Shown here piece after piece: positions 46,901-58,300 of a stretch of 64,000 bases of DNA. The notes under the pieces are model-generated. The model was given only the letters and a program-made list of their open reading frames with translations. It made no database searches and was not told where the DNA came from. Position 1 is the stretch's first letter, and each line of letters opens with the position of its first letter. The DNA comes from Rhea pennata (Eukaryota > Chordata > Aves > Rheiformes > Rheidae): NCBI RefSeq assembly GCF_028389875.1, contig NC_084663.1, positions 94,161,265-94,225,264 on the forward strand, given 5' to 3'. The position numbers were made by a program, and so were the translations under genes.

Positions 46901-49900
46901 AAAATAGTGCATCATAACACACATACTGCTTTAGATTGCATTGAATTGGGTGTCCCAGCCTTCCTGGGTTATCTCCATAATGCTTCTTGCCATTGTATGT
47001 TTTGTTTGCTTGTATCCTGCCTTCCAGATGGAGCACAGGAGTGCTGCAGAGCCCAGTGCAGCTGCAGTGGGACGGGCGAAAGCAGTCTGCCCCTTTCCAG
47101 GTAAAAGCATTCCCTATGTACTGCAAAAGCAGTCACAGCTTGAGATAGTTCTTTGGTTGTGCAGATCTTGGAAAAAGTGATGTTGAACTAGGTGGGGGTC
47201 ACATGTTTTGAACCCATGGCTAGTGCTCTGAATTCTAATGGCTTGTCCTTCTGATGGTTTCCTACAGCAACTAATTGGATTTTTTCAAGTTCCTGAGGCA
47301 AGCTCTTGCAAGCCATCTACTGGCAGAGGGTCTCTGGCAGGAATACCGTGCAACCACAGATCAGTGGCTGAATAAGCCACTTCAGGATTGGCACTTACTA
47401 CGACTTGTGCAGTTGGGCGCAATGGATAGCAATCCCCTAGCACCTGATATGAGGGGACTGACAGGAATGCTAAGAACTGGAATTGTGCTGAGATGGTTTT
47501 GGAGCATAGCTCTATAGCACAGATTTGGGCATGTTCTCATGTTGTGGTGCAATGGAGATTGGAACTGGACTGATGGTAGGTAGTAAAGCTAGGAAGGGAA
47601 TGGAAAATGGGTGTTGTGACAGCTGATACTTCTGTAATTTCATTCATCTCCTAAAATCACTAATAAAAGTGGCAATTCATTTAATTGCAGGACCTGAGGT
47701 ATAATAAACTGCATGGTACAATGTGTACACAGAGATTAGCAAAATCATCTCACTTACTGGATTGCACAGGTGGAAATCACTTTCATGGTGCTACAACTTT
47801 CTGTTCTATTTATTCTGTGTTCTCTGCAGTTTTGTTTTTCCCATATTCAACTTTTTTTCTTTCCATTCCTGCAGTTTTTCTCTTTGTCTTTCTCCTCTTT
47901 TGCAAGCAGAGATAGAGTTTGGCTGTAGCTTTTTTCTCAGTTTAGTAGTGACTCAGGAAGTACCTAGTTTCTTCTGGAACTTAAATATGACTCCATTTTA
48001 TTTAGATTTATTTTAGTTATTGCTTCATATTTTAAGGTTTCTGTGGCATTTATGTTTGGTTTTGAGAGAGGTTTTTGTCTCAGGAGAGTTGATTTTGAAT
48101 ATAAATTGCAAAAAAAAAAAAAAAAAAAAATCTGTTGACTTTATGGTCACATGCATTTTTTCTGCTTGCAGGATCATTCGACTTCCTGCTAGTCATTCTT
48201 CTCCAAAGCATTTTTAAGGCTGTTCAGTGCTATCAAATCATTACTGATTCTGTTTGTGTGCAGCAGAATATGTTCTAGAGAACTGACTACTTTCCGCCAA
48301 ATAAAATCATCAGTGATGCGGATTAGTTACTAACTTCTTGTAAGATCATTTTGAAAAAGGCTAGAAACTAAATGATACACTTTTGCACTGCACTAGTTGT
48401 TCAAACTGCCATTCGCTTTCTTGAACTTAGTCAGGCATACTTAGATAACAACAAACACACACTTCCATACCAGTGTACATCATGGATAGTTAGAGCTGCC
48501 AGAAAACCTGAACTGAAAGAACTGCAGAGGAACTAGATTATTATGTTATTTGGCCAGTGTAGTTAGAACTGGAGATTTTACAGTTTATTGCAGGTAGAGG
48601 TGGACTCAGGTATCTTAGACACAATTCTTTGTATTTATAGTAACATCTGTATATATATTAAACCAGGAGCAACTGGTCATATGTTCACAGTGCTGTTTCT
48701 CCCCAGGGACAGTGACTGCAAGTGTGAGTGCTCTGCTCTTGCTAGCGTTAGATGCCTTGTGCAAGACTCCCAGAAAACTGATGAGAACATAACTAACTGC
48801 CCCCCTGTGAAGTCAAATGACTTGCTTTAAGTCGTTACATCGTATCACATAGGAACTGGCTTCAGAGGTGTGTCAATAATTTGAGTTGGCCCCTCTGAGA
48901 CAGTGGTCTGGTACTGATAACATATGCAGGTTCTTTACTCCTTTGTTTTTGAGCTTGCCCAAGAGAGATTATACTGTTACCAATACCAGAGTTAGCTAGT
49001 GTGAAATTAGCCCATGCTCATGAACTCATGCACAAAAGACGCAGCTGCAGTATACACATCCTGTCTGGAACAGAGACAGGAACTGAATCCTTTTTCTTAA
49101 GGTTTCCTGCAGTTCTCTGAAGTGAATAAAGCGGAATCCTAGTGTTTTACACTACAAAAATCTGCTACGTCCCCAAAGTCCATTCTGTATTGTAAACAAA
49201 GGAGAGGCCTTGCAAATAAAGCATGGCCAAAACAAAATAATACTGGACTACATAATTTAAGACTGTCGTGAAACGTATGTGCAAGAGTCAAGATTGAAGC
49301 AAAGTTGCATAACCAATCTTCTGGTATTTCCAAACTTCTGATTGCTTCATTGTGCAACTTTGATGATTTTTCAAATTGCTTTTGTGCATATCTAGAACAG
49401 AGAGGAGGTAACAGCAAAGAGATACAGCACCATTAAATAAACTATTTTTAGAAGGCAGATATTTTAGCTTGATATTGAGCAGCAGCTTGGCTTTGTGAAG
49501 ACCAGTGTTTAAAAGGTGAAGGCCTGAGGAACCTCTTGGGAAAAGGGAGAATAAGTATCAAGGTATTTTCAGCTCACAACAGCACAAATTACTGAACTTT
49601 GGTTCCCAGCCCAGCATATTGAAAGCCTTCTCAGCTGGCTACAGAGTGGAATAGTCCCCTAAGAACTGACAAAATTTTAATCTGGGATTTTATTACTGAT
49701 ACATATAGGCCATATAAAACTGCTGCTAAGAACAGACTCTACTTCTGGGCATTCTCTGTACTTTCTGAGGCTGACTACAGCAGTGTAGTCACCAAAAAAC
49801 ATCAGAAGCTGCACTTTCAGTGAAGGACCTAGGGAAAAGATAGGAGAGTACCCTGCTCCAGTATAAGGCTAAAACCATACTACAAGCGCCCTTCATGGAA

Positions 49901-50160
49901 AAGTTTAGGATTATAAGCAGTTAGAATCATAACGTTTGAAATAGGAAAAGCCCATTAAATTATTAACACTCTCTCTGATTTCTTCTAGCATGATATAGCC
50001 CATTGGACAAAACATAACAGTGATGCAGCACATGATTTCAGTCAAATAGCTTTTTTGCATTATCAGTGGCAGATTTTTTTTATTAATTTTTTTTTAATGT
50101 GAATTTTCCATGCCATGCAGTTAGGTGTTGTAGTGTAAGAGGAGGTTTTCCAGGAACACT
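43991..50160. other. Long gene-free stretch
   Basis: No supported gene in about 6 kb. An A21 run lies at 48110-48130. At 49918-49990 the stretch TTAGAATCATAACGTTTGAA and TAGGAAAAGCCC faintly resembles the reverse complement of a CR1 3' end. The 80-codon frame at 47275-47517 has no recognisable family. A short antisense SINE-like trace (TTTTGAACCCATGG) lies near 47202. Confidence 0.45.
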
Positions 50161-50758
50161 GTGGCTCTCTCCTGGGTTGTTAGTACAGGGTGCAGCTTCA
50201 TTTTGTCCCTGGCAGCCGCTCTTCAAAGGGGTAATCCTTACCCTTACCTGATGGCTTGTTCACTTTCACGGGGGCTTGTTGTCGGGGGGGAGAGAAAAGG
50301 AAATCACCTTTGGAGGTACTCAGAAAATGAGAAACCTGCCCTTGAAATTGCTGCAGCAGGTTTGAGCTGGCTGGGCTTTTTCCCACCTTGCTAATTGTGA
50401 CAGGTTTTCTTCAATGGCTGTTTGCGAGAGTCAGAGGCCACTGTGGAAGTGGGAGAGAAGGGCCAGCTGTGGCAGCGAGGCTGGCGGAGGGACATGGGGC
50501 CAAGCACCCCGTGAGCGAGGGAGGGGAAGGGGGGACAGTCCCTAGGGCTTCGCTGAAGCCAAAGGTGCTGAGCTGTTCAGCACCTGCGTGCAGAGAGAGC
50601 GAGCAGCATTTTAGCTTTCTGCACTTGGGCGAGAGCTGAAAGCTCTTCTCCCCTTGCAAAGATTTTATATAAATTAAGGAGGAATTGTGGCAGGCTCAAC
50701 CAAGACCACATCTATATCTAACTAGACAGTAGGCTTCCTTTTACATTTTCTCTTGCAG
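50161..50758 (+). other. Moderately GC-rich stretch ahead of a candidate exon
   Basis: G/A-rich, with raised CpG content at 50,430-50,640 and splice-donor-like CCCC|GTGAGC at 50511. It could be an upstream promoter or first exon of the gene to the right. No coding product is recognised. A perfect hairpin lies at 50563-50585. Confidence 0.3.
50563..50585. repeat. Short perfect hairpin
   Basis: AGGTGCTGA at 50563-50571 is the exact reverse complement of TCAGCACCT at 50577-50585, with the loop GCTGT. It resembles neither a Pol III nor a bacterial-type terminator in this context; significance unknown. Confidence 0.6.
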
Positions 50759-50872
50759 ATGGGGCACAGCTGAAACAAACCCCTCTTCCTCAGCCCTACT
50801 GTAACCAAAATGGTGCTGGAATAAGAGGCTTCAACTGCCAAGAGCCCAGCCACAGCAGCCTGAACAGCTCTG
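50759..50872 (+). other. Candidate spliced exon (114 bases)
   Basis: A strong acceptor (TTACATTTTCTCTTGCAG) precedes 50759 and an acceptable donor (CTCTG|GTATGA) follows 50872. The exon would be 114 bases with equal phases at both ends; the frame beginning with its third base is open for 37 codons (GAQLKQTPLPQPYCNQNG and on). I recognise no protein in it, and an open frame of this length can arise by chance. It may be an untranslated exon of the gene whose CpG island lies at 51.7-52.2 kb, or of a noncoding RNA. Confidence 0.3.
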
Positions 50873-51689
50873 GTATGAAATGCTAGGTACCCTTATGCCC
50901 TCTTTTTTGTCTCTGCTGTTTTCATTTATTTGTTTTAAAGCTGAATATCTGTACTATAGACAACTGGTAAGTGAATGCCTCTACTGTATATACAAAGCTA
51001 GCTCCTGTAAGCTGTTGCACAGACTTAGAGGGTCTTAAGGATGGTGCCAGAACCCAACAGGAGTTGGTGCATGGAAAATACTTGTTCCTGAATTTGCTAG
51101 TGATCCTCCTGCCCTCCTACATTATTTCAAATGGAGGAAATTCCAGCTAGTTTCATGTGGGGTCTGTGTGAATTTCCGGTTTTAAAACCTACTTTGTGTA
51201 AATAAGAATGGGAGCAATCACCAACAGCGTTGCTGTTCCATGTAAATGACCACATGTTCAGAGGTAGGCTAGCTATTGCAATACAGGAGTGTGCTCTTCT
51301 CTGAAAGCATTCAAGGAATTAATCAACTTCCTCAGGGATGGAACTTGCCTGCATAAGCCTTCTTTAAAATGAATAAAATTATAATTAGTTTGAGCTGGTG
51401 AGATGAGATGGCCCAGGGCTTTCTCAGAGGTCCTTATAAACCGCCCTGTAAAATTACCGTTGCTGAGTGACATACATTTGATTACCGCTGAGGATGAGCG
51501 GCCGTACTTAGTGCTCTGGCCCTTCCAGCTCTGCGCGGTGCTGAGCAGACATGAGAGCGGCCGAAGCCCTGGTGACGTTTGGCTTATGTGTAACATTTTA
51601 ATACACCTCACAAACGTAGCCAATACTTAGAACCTCCCGTGCTGAAGGAAAGGGGAGATTAAGAGATTTGCTTTCGGCTGCAGCAAGCC

Positions 51690-52220
51690 ATGTCAGCCCT
51701 GGAGCCTGAACCGAGACAGGTCCCGGCACCGCCGGCAGAGCAGCCTCCCTCCCTGCCCCCGCCTCCCCCGCGGTAGCGTTTCCTAGAAGGATGGAAATAG
51801 CAGCCGGCAGCGCCTCCGGAGCGCCTGCACGGCCCGCCCGGCGCCCGGGAGCGCAGCGGCCGCGGGGAGCGCGCGGCGCCGGCGGCAGCAGCCCGCGCCC
51901 GCCCAGGGGCGGCTGCCCGCGAGAGCCGGCGCCGGGGGCCGGCCCGGGCCGGTGAGTTACCCGCGACCGGCTGCGAGCCGCGCCGCGCCGCGCCGCGCCG
52001 CGCCGGGGGCCGCGGTGCTGGCGGGAGCGGGCCGGGGCGGCGGGGCCGGGAGGCGGCAGCTCGCTGCCCCCGCGGGCGCCCCCGGCCCGGCGCGGCCCCG
52101 CGGCGCGGCGCGGGCGGCGGGGAGGGAGGGAGCCCCGGGGGCGGCGGCGAGGGCGAGCGGAGGCGCGGAGGCTGCCCGCAGCAGGAGGGAGGGAGGGAGA
52201 GGGAGCCGAGCAGCCCGTGA
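51690..52220 (+). promoter_or_regulatory. CpG-island promoter and first exon, probably ST3GAL6
   Basis: About 500 bases of extreme GC and CpG density, the strongest island of the window apart from CPOX. Two good donors face right: GCCG|GTGAGT with GT at 51952-51953, and GCCC|GTGAGT with GT at 52217-52218. So transcription most likely runs on the plus strand with the first exon ending at 51951 or 52216. An ATG at 51791 opens a frame of 53 codons to the first donor (MEIAAGSASGAPARPARRPG and on), but its composition is simply that of the island. Naming ST3GAL6, a beta-galactoside alpha-2,3-sialyltransferase, rests only on the human order CPOX-ST3GAL6; none of its coding sequence is present here. 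Confidence 0.6.
51977..52005. repeat. (CGCCG)n pentanucleotide repeat
   Basis: Five perfect CGCCG units at 51981-52005, preceded by a partial unit, lie just downstream of the first donor inside the island. Likely length-variable. Confidence 0.9.
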
Positions 52221-52254
52221 GTAAAAGTCTGAAGGAGGATATGCTTTGCTTTGC

Positions 52255-52308
52255 TTTTTTTTTTTTTTTTTTTTTTTTTTTCTTTTTTTTCTTTCTTTCT
52301 TTTCTTTC
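52255..52308. repeat. Poly(T)/TTTC pyrimidine tract
   Basis: About 26 T in a row followed by T/C-rich sequence, 35 bases after the second candidate donor. Simple repeat; also able to form triplex DNA. Confidence 0.85.
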
Positions 52309-55300
52309 CCCCCTCCGCTCCGGTGTGGTAACCCCGCAGTGTTACTATGGTTACTGGCTAGGTGGGTGCCCATAAAAGACTTTTGGTGGGCACGACGAAA
52401 GGCAGGCACTGTCCCTTTGGAATACGGTAGGCCTAGTGAAAGCAGCAATGGCTTTGGGGGCAGACTGCCGTTGTGCAAATCCCTTATTTATAGTTCGGGG
52501 GAGAAACAAAACAAACCCTGGAGGTTTTGTGTTCTCTGCTTTTTAAAGGCTTTGGATTATTATTTGGCAGTGGGGTTGGTGTTTCTGTTTCAGTTATTTA
52601 AAAGTAACTGAATCCTGAACTGAACTGAAAAACTGAAACCAATCCTGCTATCCTTTTTCAAGTTAAAATTTCCAGTGAGGTGAACAGGAATTTTTCCTGA
52701 TCCAAAGCTTGAACCGGAGCTTAGTAAAGCCAGCGGGGGTTGGTCTGTGTTTTTGTGAATGTTACACTCCTGTTATCCCGTTGAAACTTTATGTCTGGGT
52801 TTCTTCACTTTGATTTCCCTGTTTTTGCCCACTCTGTGTCAAGCTATTTATACATACAATATGGTTGCAAAGCAATTTAGAAAGGGTGAACTTTGCAATG
52901 GGATAGGGTTATTTTCTGCAATGTGATAATTTTGTTGTAGCTGAACTGCATGAAGGTTGCATTATTGTGCTATGTTAGACGTAAAAATATGTAATTTTAA
53001 ATGTGGAGAATGTCATTGTGCCAGGCTGGTCACTCAATAATAATAAAAAAATAGTTTAGGGAGAGATTAAAGGAAGTAGGGGTGAGGCTTTTGCCCACCT
53101 GTTTCCTAACAGGAAATATCCCCATCTGATTTGGTCACCGATGTGATATTTTTATAAGTACTTTTCCTTCCTTCTGTAAGACTGCAGCAGAAATATTCTT
53201 GTTTTTCTTCCCACCTACATGAAATAAAGCTATAGATCTTTTTTCTGGCTTCATGCAAATACCTGCTTCTTCAGCATGTTTGTCTCTCCACAGAAGCTGA
53301 AGCAGAATCTGAGAAGTTACTCTTTAAACCTAACACTGCTCCTTAAAGCAACATTGTTAAAGGCAGAGAAGTCCTGTGGCCTCTCTGAGGTTCGTCCTAG
53401 CTGCAGGAGATCTCTTTTGCATGTGGGATGTAGAAATCACCCCCTGAGACCCATGAAACTCCCCATGTCCAAATTCCCCCCGCCCCCATCAAAAGCAGAA
53501 GGGAACTTCTCTGTGTGATTGATTGCCTGGCAGGGAGGCACCCAAGGGTGCAAATGCAAAGGGTGTAAGCTGGACAGCGAAAACTGAAAGGCGGCTCAAC
53601 GACCCGAAGTGCATGAGTACTTGTTGTCCTCAGTCTGTGGAGAAAGAGGCGAGTTACAGCGTTAGGCTAGACAAGGTGTTTGGCAAGCTATTATTTTGAT
53701 GTGTACAATGTCCTCTGCTGGATAATGGCTTTAGAAATTAAGTGCAGATGCTGCCCGGCTGAGGAGGGGAAGGCAGCAGCTGAGGTGGTGAGTGGTCTTG
53801 CTCACAATGTGGCAAGTGCTTGAGGGGCTTCTTGTTCACCTCCTTCTCAGACTATGAAAACTTACAAGCAGAGATGGTTTTAGGGGATTTGGGATGGTTG
53901 CTTGATTCTGTGGTCATTTTTGGATGGAAGATGACAGGGAGTGGGAAGATTCTTATGATGGGAAGAAGGATTTTTGTGCTTTTTTTTGGGTGCCATTAAT
54001 GCTTTTCTCCCAATCAATTGGGATAAATTGTCATTGTTACTACCCGAGCACTGTATGATTAGTGTCCTTCAGTGAAGGCTTGATTCGTCCTCCTGAGACA
54101 GAATGGTAGCCATTCTCATAACCTGCTCTGTTGATTTTTGATTTTCTGTTTCTTATGTGTTGCTTTATACATTACTGGAGATTTTGATTTAAGTATTTCA
54201 GCCCAGAAGAGGCCTCAGTCAGATGGGCACCCTGAGGATATAGCTTGAGGACCACCGTGAGTCTCTTTAGGGTAATTTGCCTCAAAGGGGTCCATAAGGA
54301 GAAGCTCTGTGCTTTCCACAGTCATAAACTGAGCTGTGGCATAAGTTCTGTTTGTCTTTGCGCCTTAAGAATAAGATTATTTTACTTATAAACTTTAAAA
54401 GTTGTTTTTACTGGATGTGTGTGTGTCGTGAGATACTCTACTGTGGCTTCCTTGTCAAGTACATATTTAGAATGGGTTCAAGATCACCTGAAATACCCCT
54501 ACTTATGGAAATCTATCCTTACAGGTGCTTGCCATGTTTCAGCTAATCAGTTAAAAAGTGCACTGCATAATTAAAAAGAGTTACATTTATAAAATTTGTA
54601 ACCCCTGGCTTGTGTTCAAATGATTTGCTTATCAATTACACTAACTTTATGAAGAAGCTAGTAAAGAACATTGGGAAATTACTTTATGAAGTAACTGACT
54701 CTAGAGGGGTTTTTTGTCTTTCTGAGTTTAGTTCCTACCAGTTTATTCAGAAAACCAAAAGTGCAGAAACAAAATAAAATATTCCTGGTCTTCCCCTCTA
54801 ATCCGTTTTCTCTTATTTCCATTTTTGCAATGTTACACATGACTAGTTTTGTACCTATTCATAGTCTTCTGAGGAAATTGGAATAGAACTTCTCATTTTA
54901 CTCATTTTTGTGGATTTCTTTGTATATTAAGTTTTTCTTTCGTCCTCCTGCTACAGGAGAACCTACAAATTCAGCTTTTCTTGATGTGTGTTGAGGTGGA
55001 GAATAAAATGTGATGTGCAAATTGTTTCTTTTTTAAGTCACCTTTCAATGCTTTATTGAAACTAATTTGCTTTCACTTTATGTTTCAGCTGCTGTGATTA
55101 CTGATATAGTAGATGATATTTGTGCAGATAGCTTGAAAAACTGAAAAGAGATGGGCATTGGCTAGTGTTTGCTGTGCAGTAAAAACAGAGAACAAATAGC
55201 TTGAATGCAGTATCACTACTTTGGAAAATTACTTTGAATAAATGTGGGTACAGAATGTGATAGAATACTTTTGCAGCAATGCTTCCTTCTCTGTTCTGTG

Positions 55301-58300
55301 TCTGTCATCTTAAATTACCACATCCTTTTAAAGTTCATTTTGCTAGGGTAGCTCATCATTGTTTAGAAGACGGTCATTCTTCTGTCCTGAAGGCAAACTG
55401 AAGCCCTCCTGTCTCAGCTGGAAGACCCTTTACACCACTGTTACAAAGTAAATGAATTTTGAAGTGTTGCTGTGATACCCTGCACCCTGTGTTTGCATGC
55501 AACCGTTCCATGTTGCATCTGCTCCCAGGCCCTAGCAGCAGCAGAAAAACTGGAGTACATTGTACTGGAGCTGTTCTTTACATTCCTGCATCCACGGGGA
55601 GCCAGGAGGAAGAAAACAAAAACTTGAATAACCCCCATTTGCCCTGGCTGGGGAGAGAAGGCTGGAAATTTTGAAAAGCCACAAAAGTGATCCTCCCCTC
55701 TATTACGAATGCAGGAATGGAATAACCAAAGAGCTGGTTTTAAGAACAGACAGGAATGAAATGAAGTTCAGACTTAATAAATTAAACTCTCTTAATTTAC
55801 AAAACAGGTTTCCATTCCCATAATATGGAAATTGCTTTCTTTTGAGCCATTAGCCAGTAGAAAATTTTATTGATAAAGTGGGTGGCAAGCAGTCTTAGAT
55901 ATCCACAGACTCTTCAACTTACTAGACAAGATGGAAACACTAAAAAGATCAGCTGCTGCAAAGCTCCGAGAAGTTCTTTGTTAGCCCAAATCTGCAGGCA
56001 GATGCTTTCCTAGTACTGCAGTGGCTGGGCGCTGCTTTCTTTCACTGCTGCTTTTCAGAGCCCTGTGACTGGTAGTGAAATTAAAATGGTGTGAGGGGAA
56101 TGTCATCAGCTGCACTGTTGCAGAGATGGGCAGTGAACTATGCATGTGACAGTGGGAATACAATTACAAGAAGTGTGTGTGTGTGTATTAGTGTGAAAAC
56201 ATCGAGTGTGCACGGGAGGAGGAATCCCTTTCCCAGGCTGAAAAAGGAACTGAGACTGTACTTACTGCCACTATCTTTCTTTTTATTCATTTATTTTTTC
56301 TTTCCTAGTGTAAGTTTTGAGTATGTGCTACTCTCCTGGGCAGCTAATTATTGCTGCTCTCTGTGTTGTGCTGATACAGTTTTTGTGCCATGACATGAGA
56401 GTCATGGATCCGTTAAAGGGAAGGAGGAAGGACAGAAGTGCACAGGTCTTCCTCTGATGAAACACGAGGGGAGAGGAAATAGTAGTGTCTGTGTGTGTGC
56501 GTGGTGGTGGGGGGAGGTTCCCACAGTGAGGAGAGGGGAAGGTGCATGGCTGCCTCAGAAGTGTTGGTGCTGAATGAAACCACAGCCTTACTCATCTTTT
56601 GGTAGTTAAAATAGGTATTTCCTGTTTCTTTGAAGTTCTCCAACCTGCCTGTCTACCACCTCCACCAGTGTCATGCCTGAGCACCCTGGAAACACTATCA
56701 CCATGATCTTCACAGCACTTCAGATAGCCTGAAGTTGATGTGTAGGATTGAGACTAGGAGCAGAGTTAGGGATGGAGATGGGAGAGACCCTGTAGGGCCT
56801 GTTTGAACACAAAATTTGCACAAGATTAAACGGAGGCATAATATGAAATCCACTTGGTGAAGTGCCAGGGCAAGTTAGGATTTGTCCATATTGGTGAATA
56901 CATCCAAAGCTTGCTAGCATGTGGTAGCTAGTCTTGACTGTGTCCCTTGTGTAGGCAAGTTACTGTCTTTTCATTCAGTTAGCTGAGAAAAGCCTCTGTT
57001 TCAAGGGAAATGTTTATGGTGAGGAAAAACTACAGCTAGCTCTGCTTGCCCACATGTTTTGCAATGTTTAATGAAATAAGATGACAGTTACTGGCCTCGC
57101 TTGAGAATTTGGGATGCCATATAGGCCTGTCCTTCCCCCCCATGCTTTCATAACCAGCCATGACAGTTTTAATTTCTGGTTCTCAAAAAGTCAAAGGCCT
57201 CAGAGCTGCATTTGTAGTGAAGTGCACCATGGTTCAACAGCACTGATAAAACAGTAACACTGGAGCAATTGAAATGGAATAGCTATTTTCCTTCCATGGT
57301 TCTTCTGTGCTTGCGGCATGCTGTAGTTGATTTACAATGTGAGACAGCAGTTCTTAGATGGCTTAGCCCCAAACTAGCTTTTGTATTAGTTTGGAGATTT
57401 TTTTCAAATCCAAATTGAGAATGTCATTTTGAGTTTTTTTGGAAAGAATAGTGAAGTGAAATAGAAAACGCATCTCATTCTTCAGATTGCACAGAGAGTA
57501 TTTCTATTATAAACACTCCATCAGATGATGTCAGAGTCTGACTTTAAAAGTTGGACAAGTGAAGACAGATAACATTTTTATCTGATAAGCAGCTGAAAAG
57601 TATATTTAAAATGTTTAACTTAAGGGAACTTGGTTTTGGAAATGTGAAAACTTAAATGTTTGTGCCAGGCTATTCAAAGTTTTATTTCATTTTTTATGTC
57701 CAGAAGTTCTAATGTTATCTCTGGAGCACACAATTCTATGACAAACAGGAATAATGAAACACATGAAACCCAGTTTCTGATGTCTTTCCTCCATGTAGAT
57801 TTTCTGATGTTCAATGAAAGATGAGCTTATAAGGCTTCTTTGTTCTACATGGCTGCCTATTGAGTTTCACAAAAATTGTGGCGATCTCAACTATATTAGA
57901 ACCCTAATATCCTGTCCAATTTGACTGAAGTTAGCTAAAAGGATTCAGAAGTCCTATAGGAACGCATATACAGAGTATAATTGTGTAAATCTCATTCTAT
58001 GCTAAGCATTTGCAATCTAATAGAGCAAAAAGCCTTTTATTTTACTGCATTTTATGTTCTAATGGAGTTCTGCGGATTCTGCAGAATGAATCACCATCTT
58101 GGTAGGGCATGCTGTTTCTGGATTTGGTGTGGTCAGGGTAGCAAGGAAAAGAAATCCGTGTCTTGCTCTAGAGGATTTCCACTTTATCTCAAAGCGGTAT
58201 CAAACCTGGTATCCCTGCTGTAATTTTGGTTAGTTTGGTTACAGGGGCAGCAGATCTGTGCTAAAAGGAATTCATCGTCCTGTGGTGACTCAAAGCAAGG

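Noticed and set aside
47275-47517. 80-codon frame starting MDFFKFLRQA
   Set aside because: The composition looks protein-like, but there is no recognisable family, splice context or neighbouring exon. Left uncalled.
48110-48130. Poly(A) runs (here and at 6754, 21740) as processed pseudogene tails
   Set aside because: No intronless gene copy and no target-site duplication are visible beside any of them; they are treated as simple repeats.
53276-53393. Possible ST3GAL6 exon after the acceptor at 53293
   Set aside because: The donor at the far end is weak (CTGAG|GTTCGT) and the translation shows no sialyltransferase feature.
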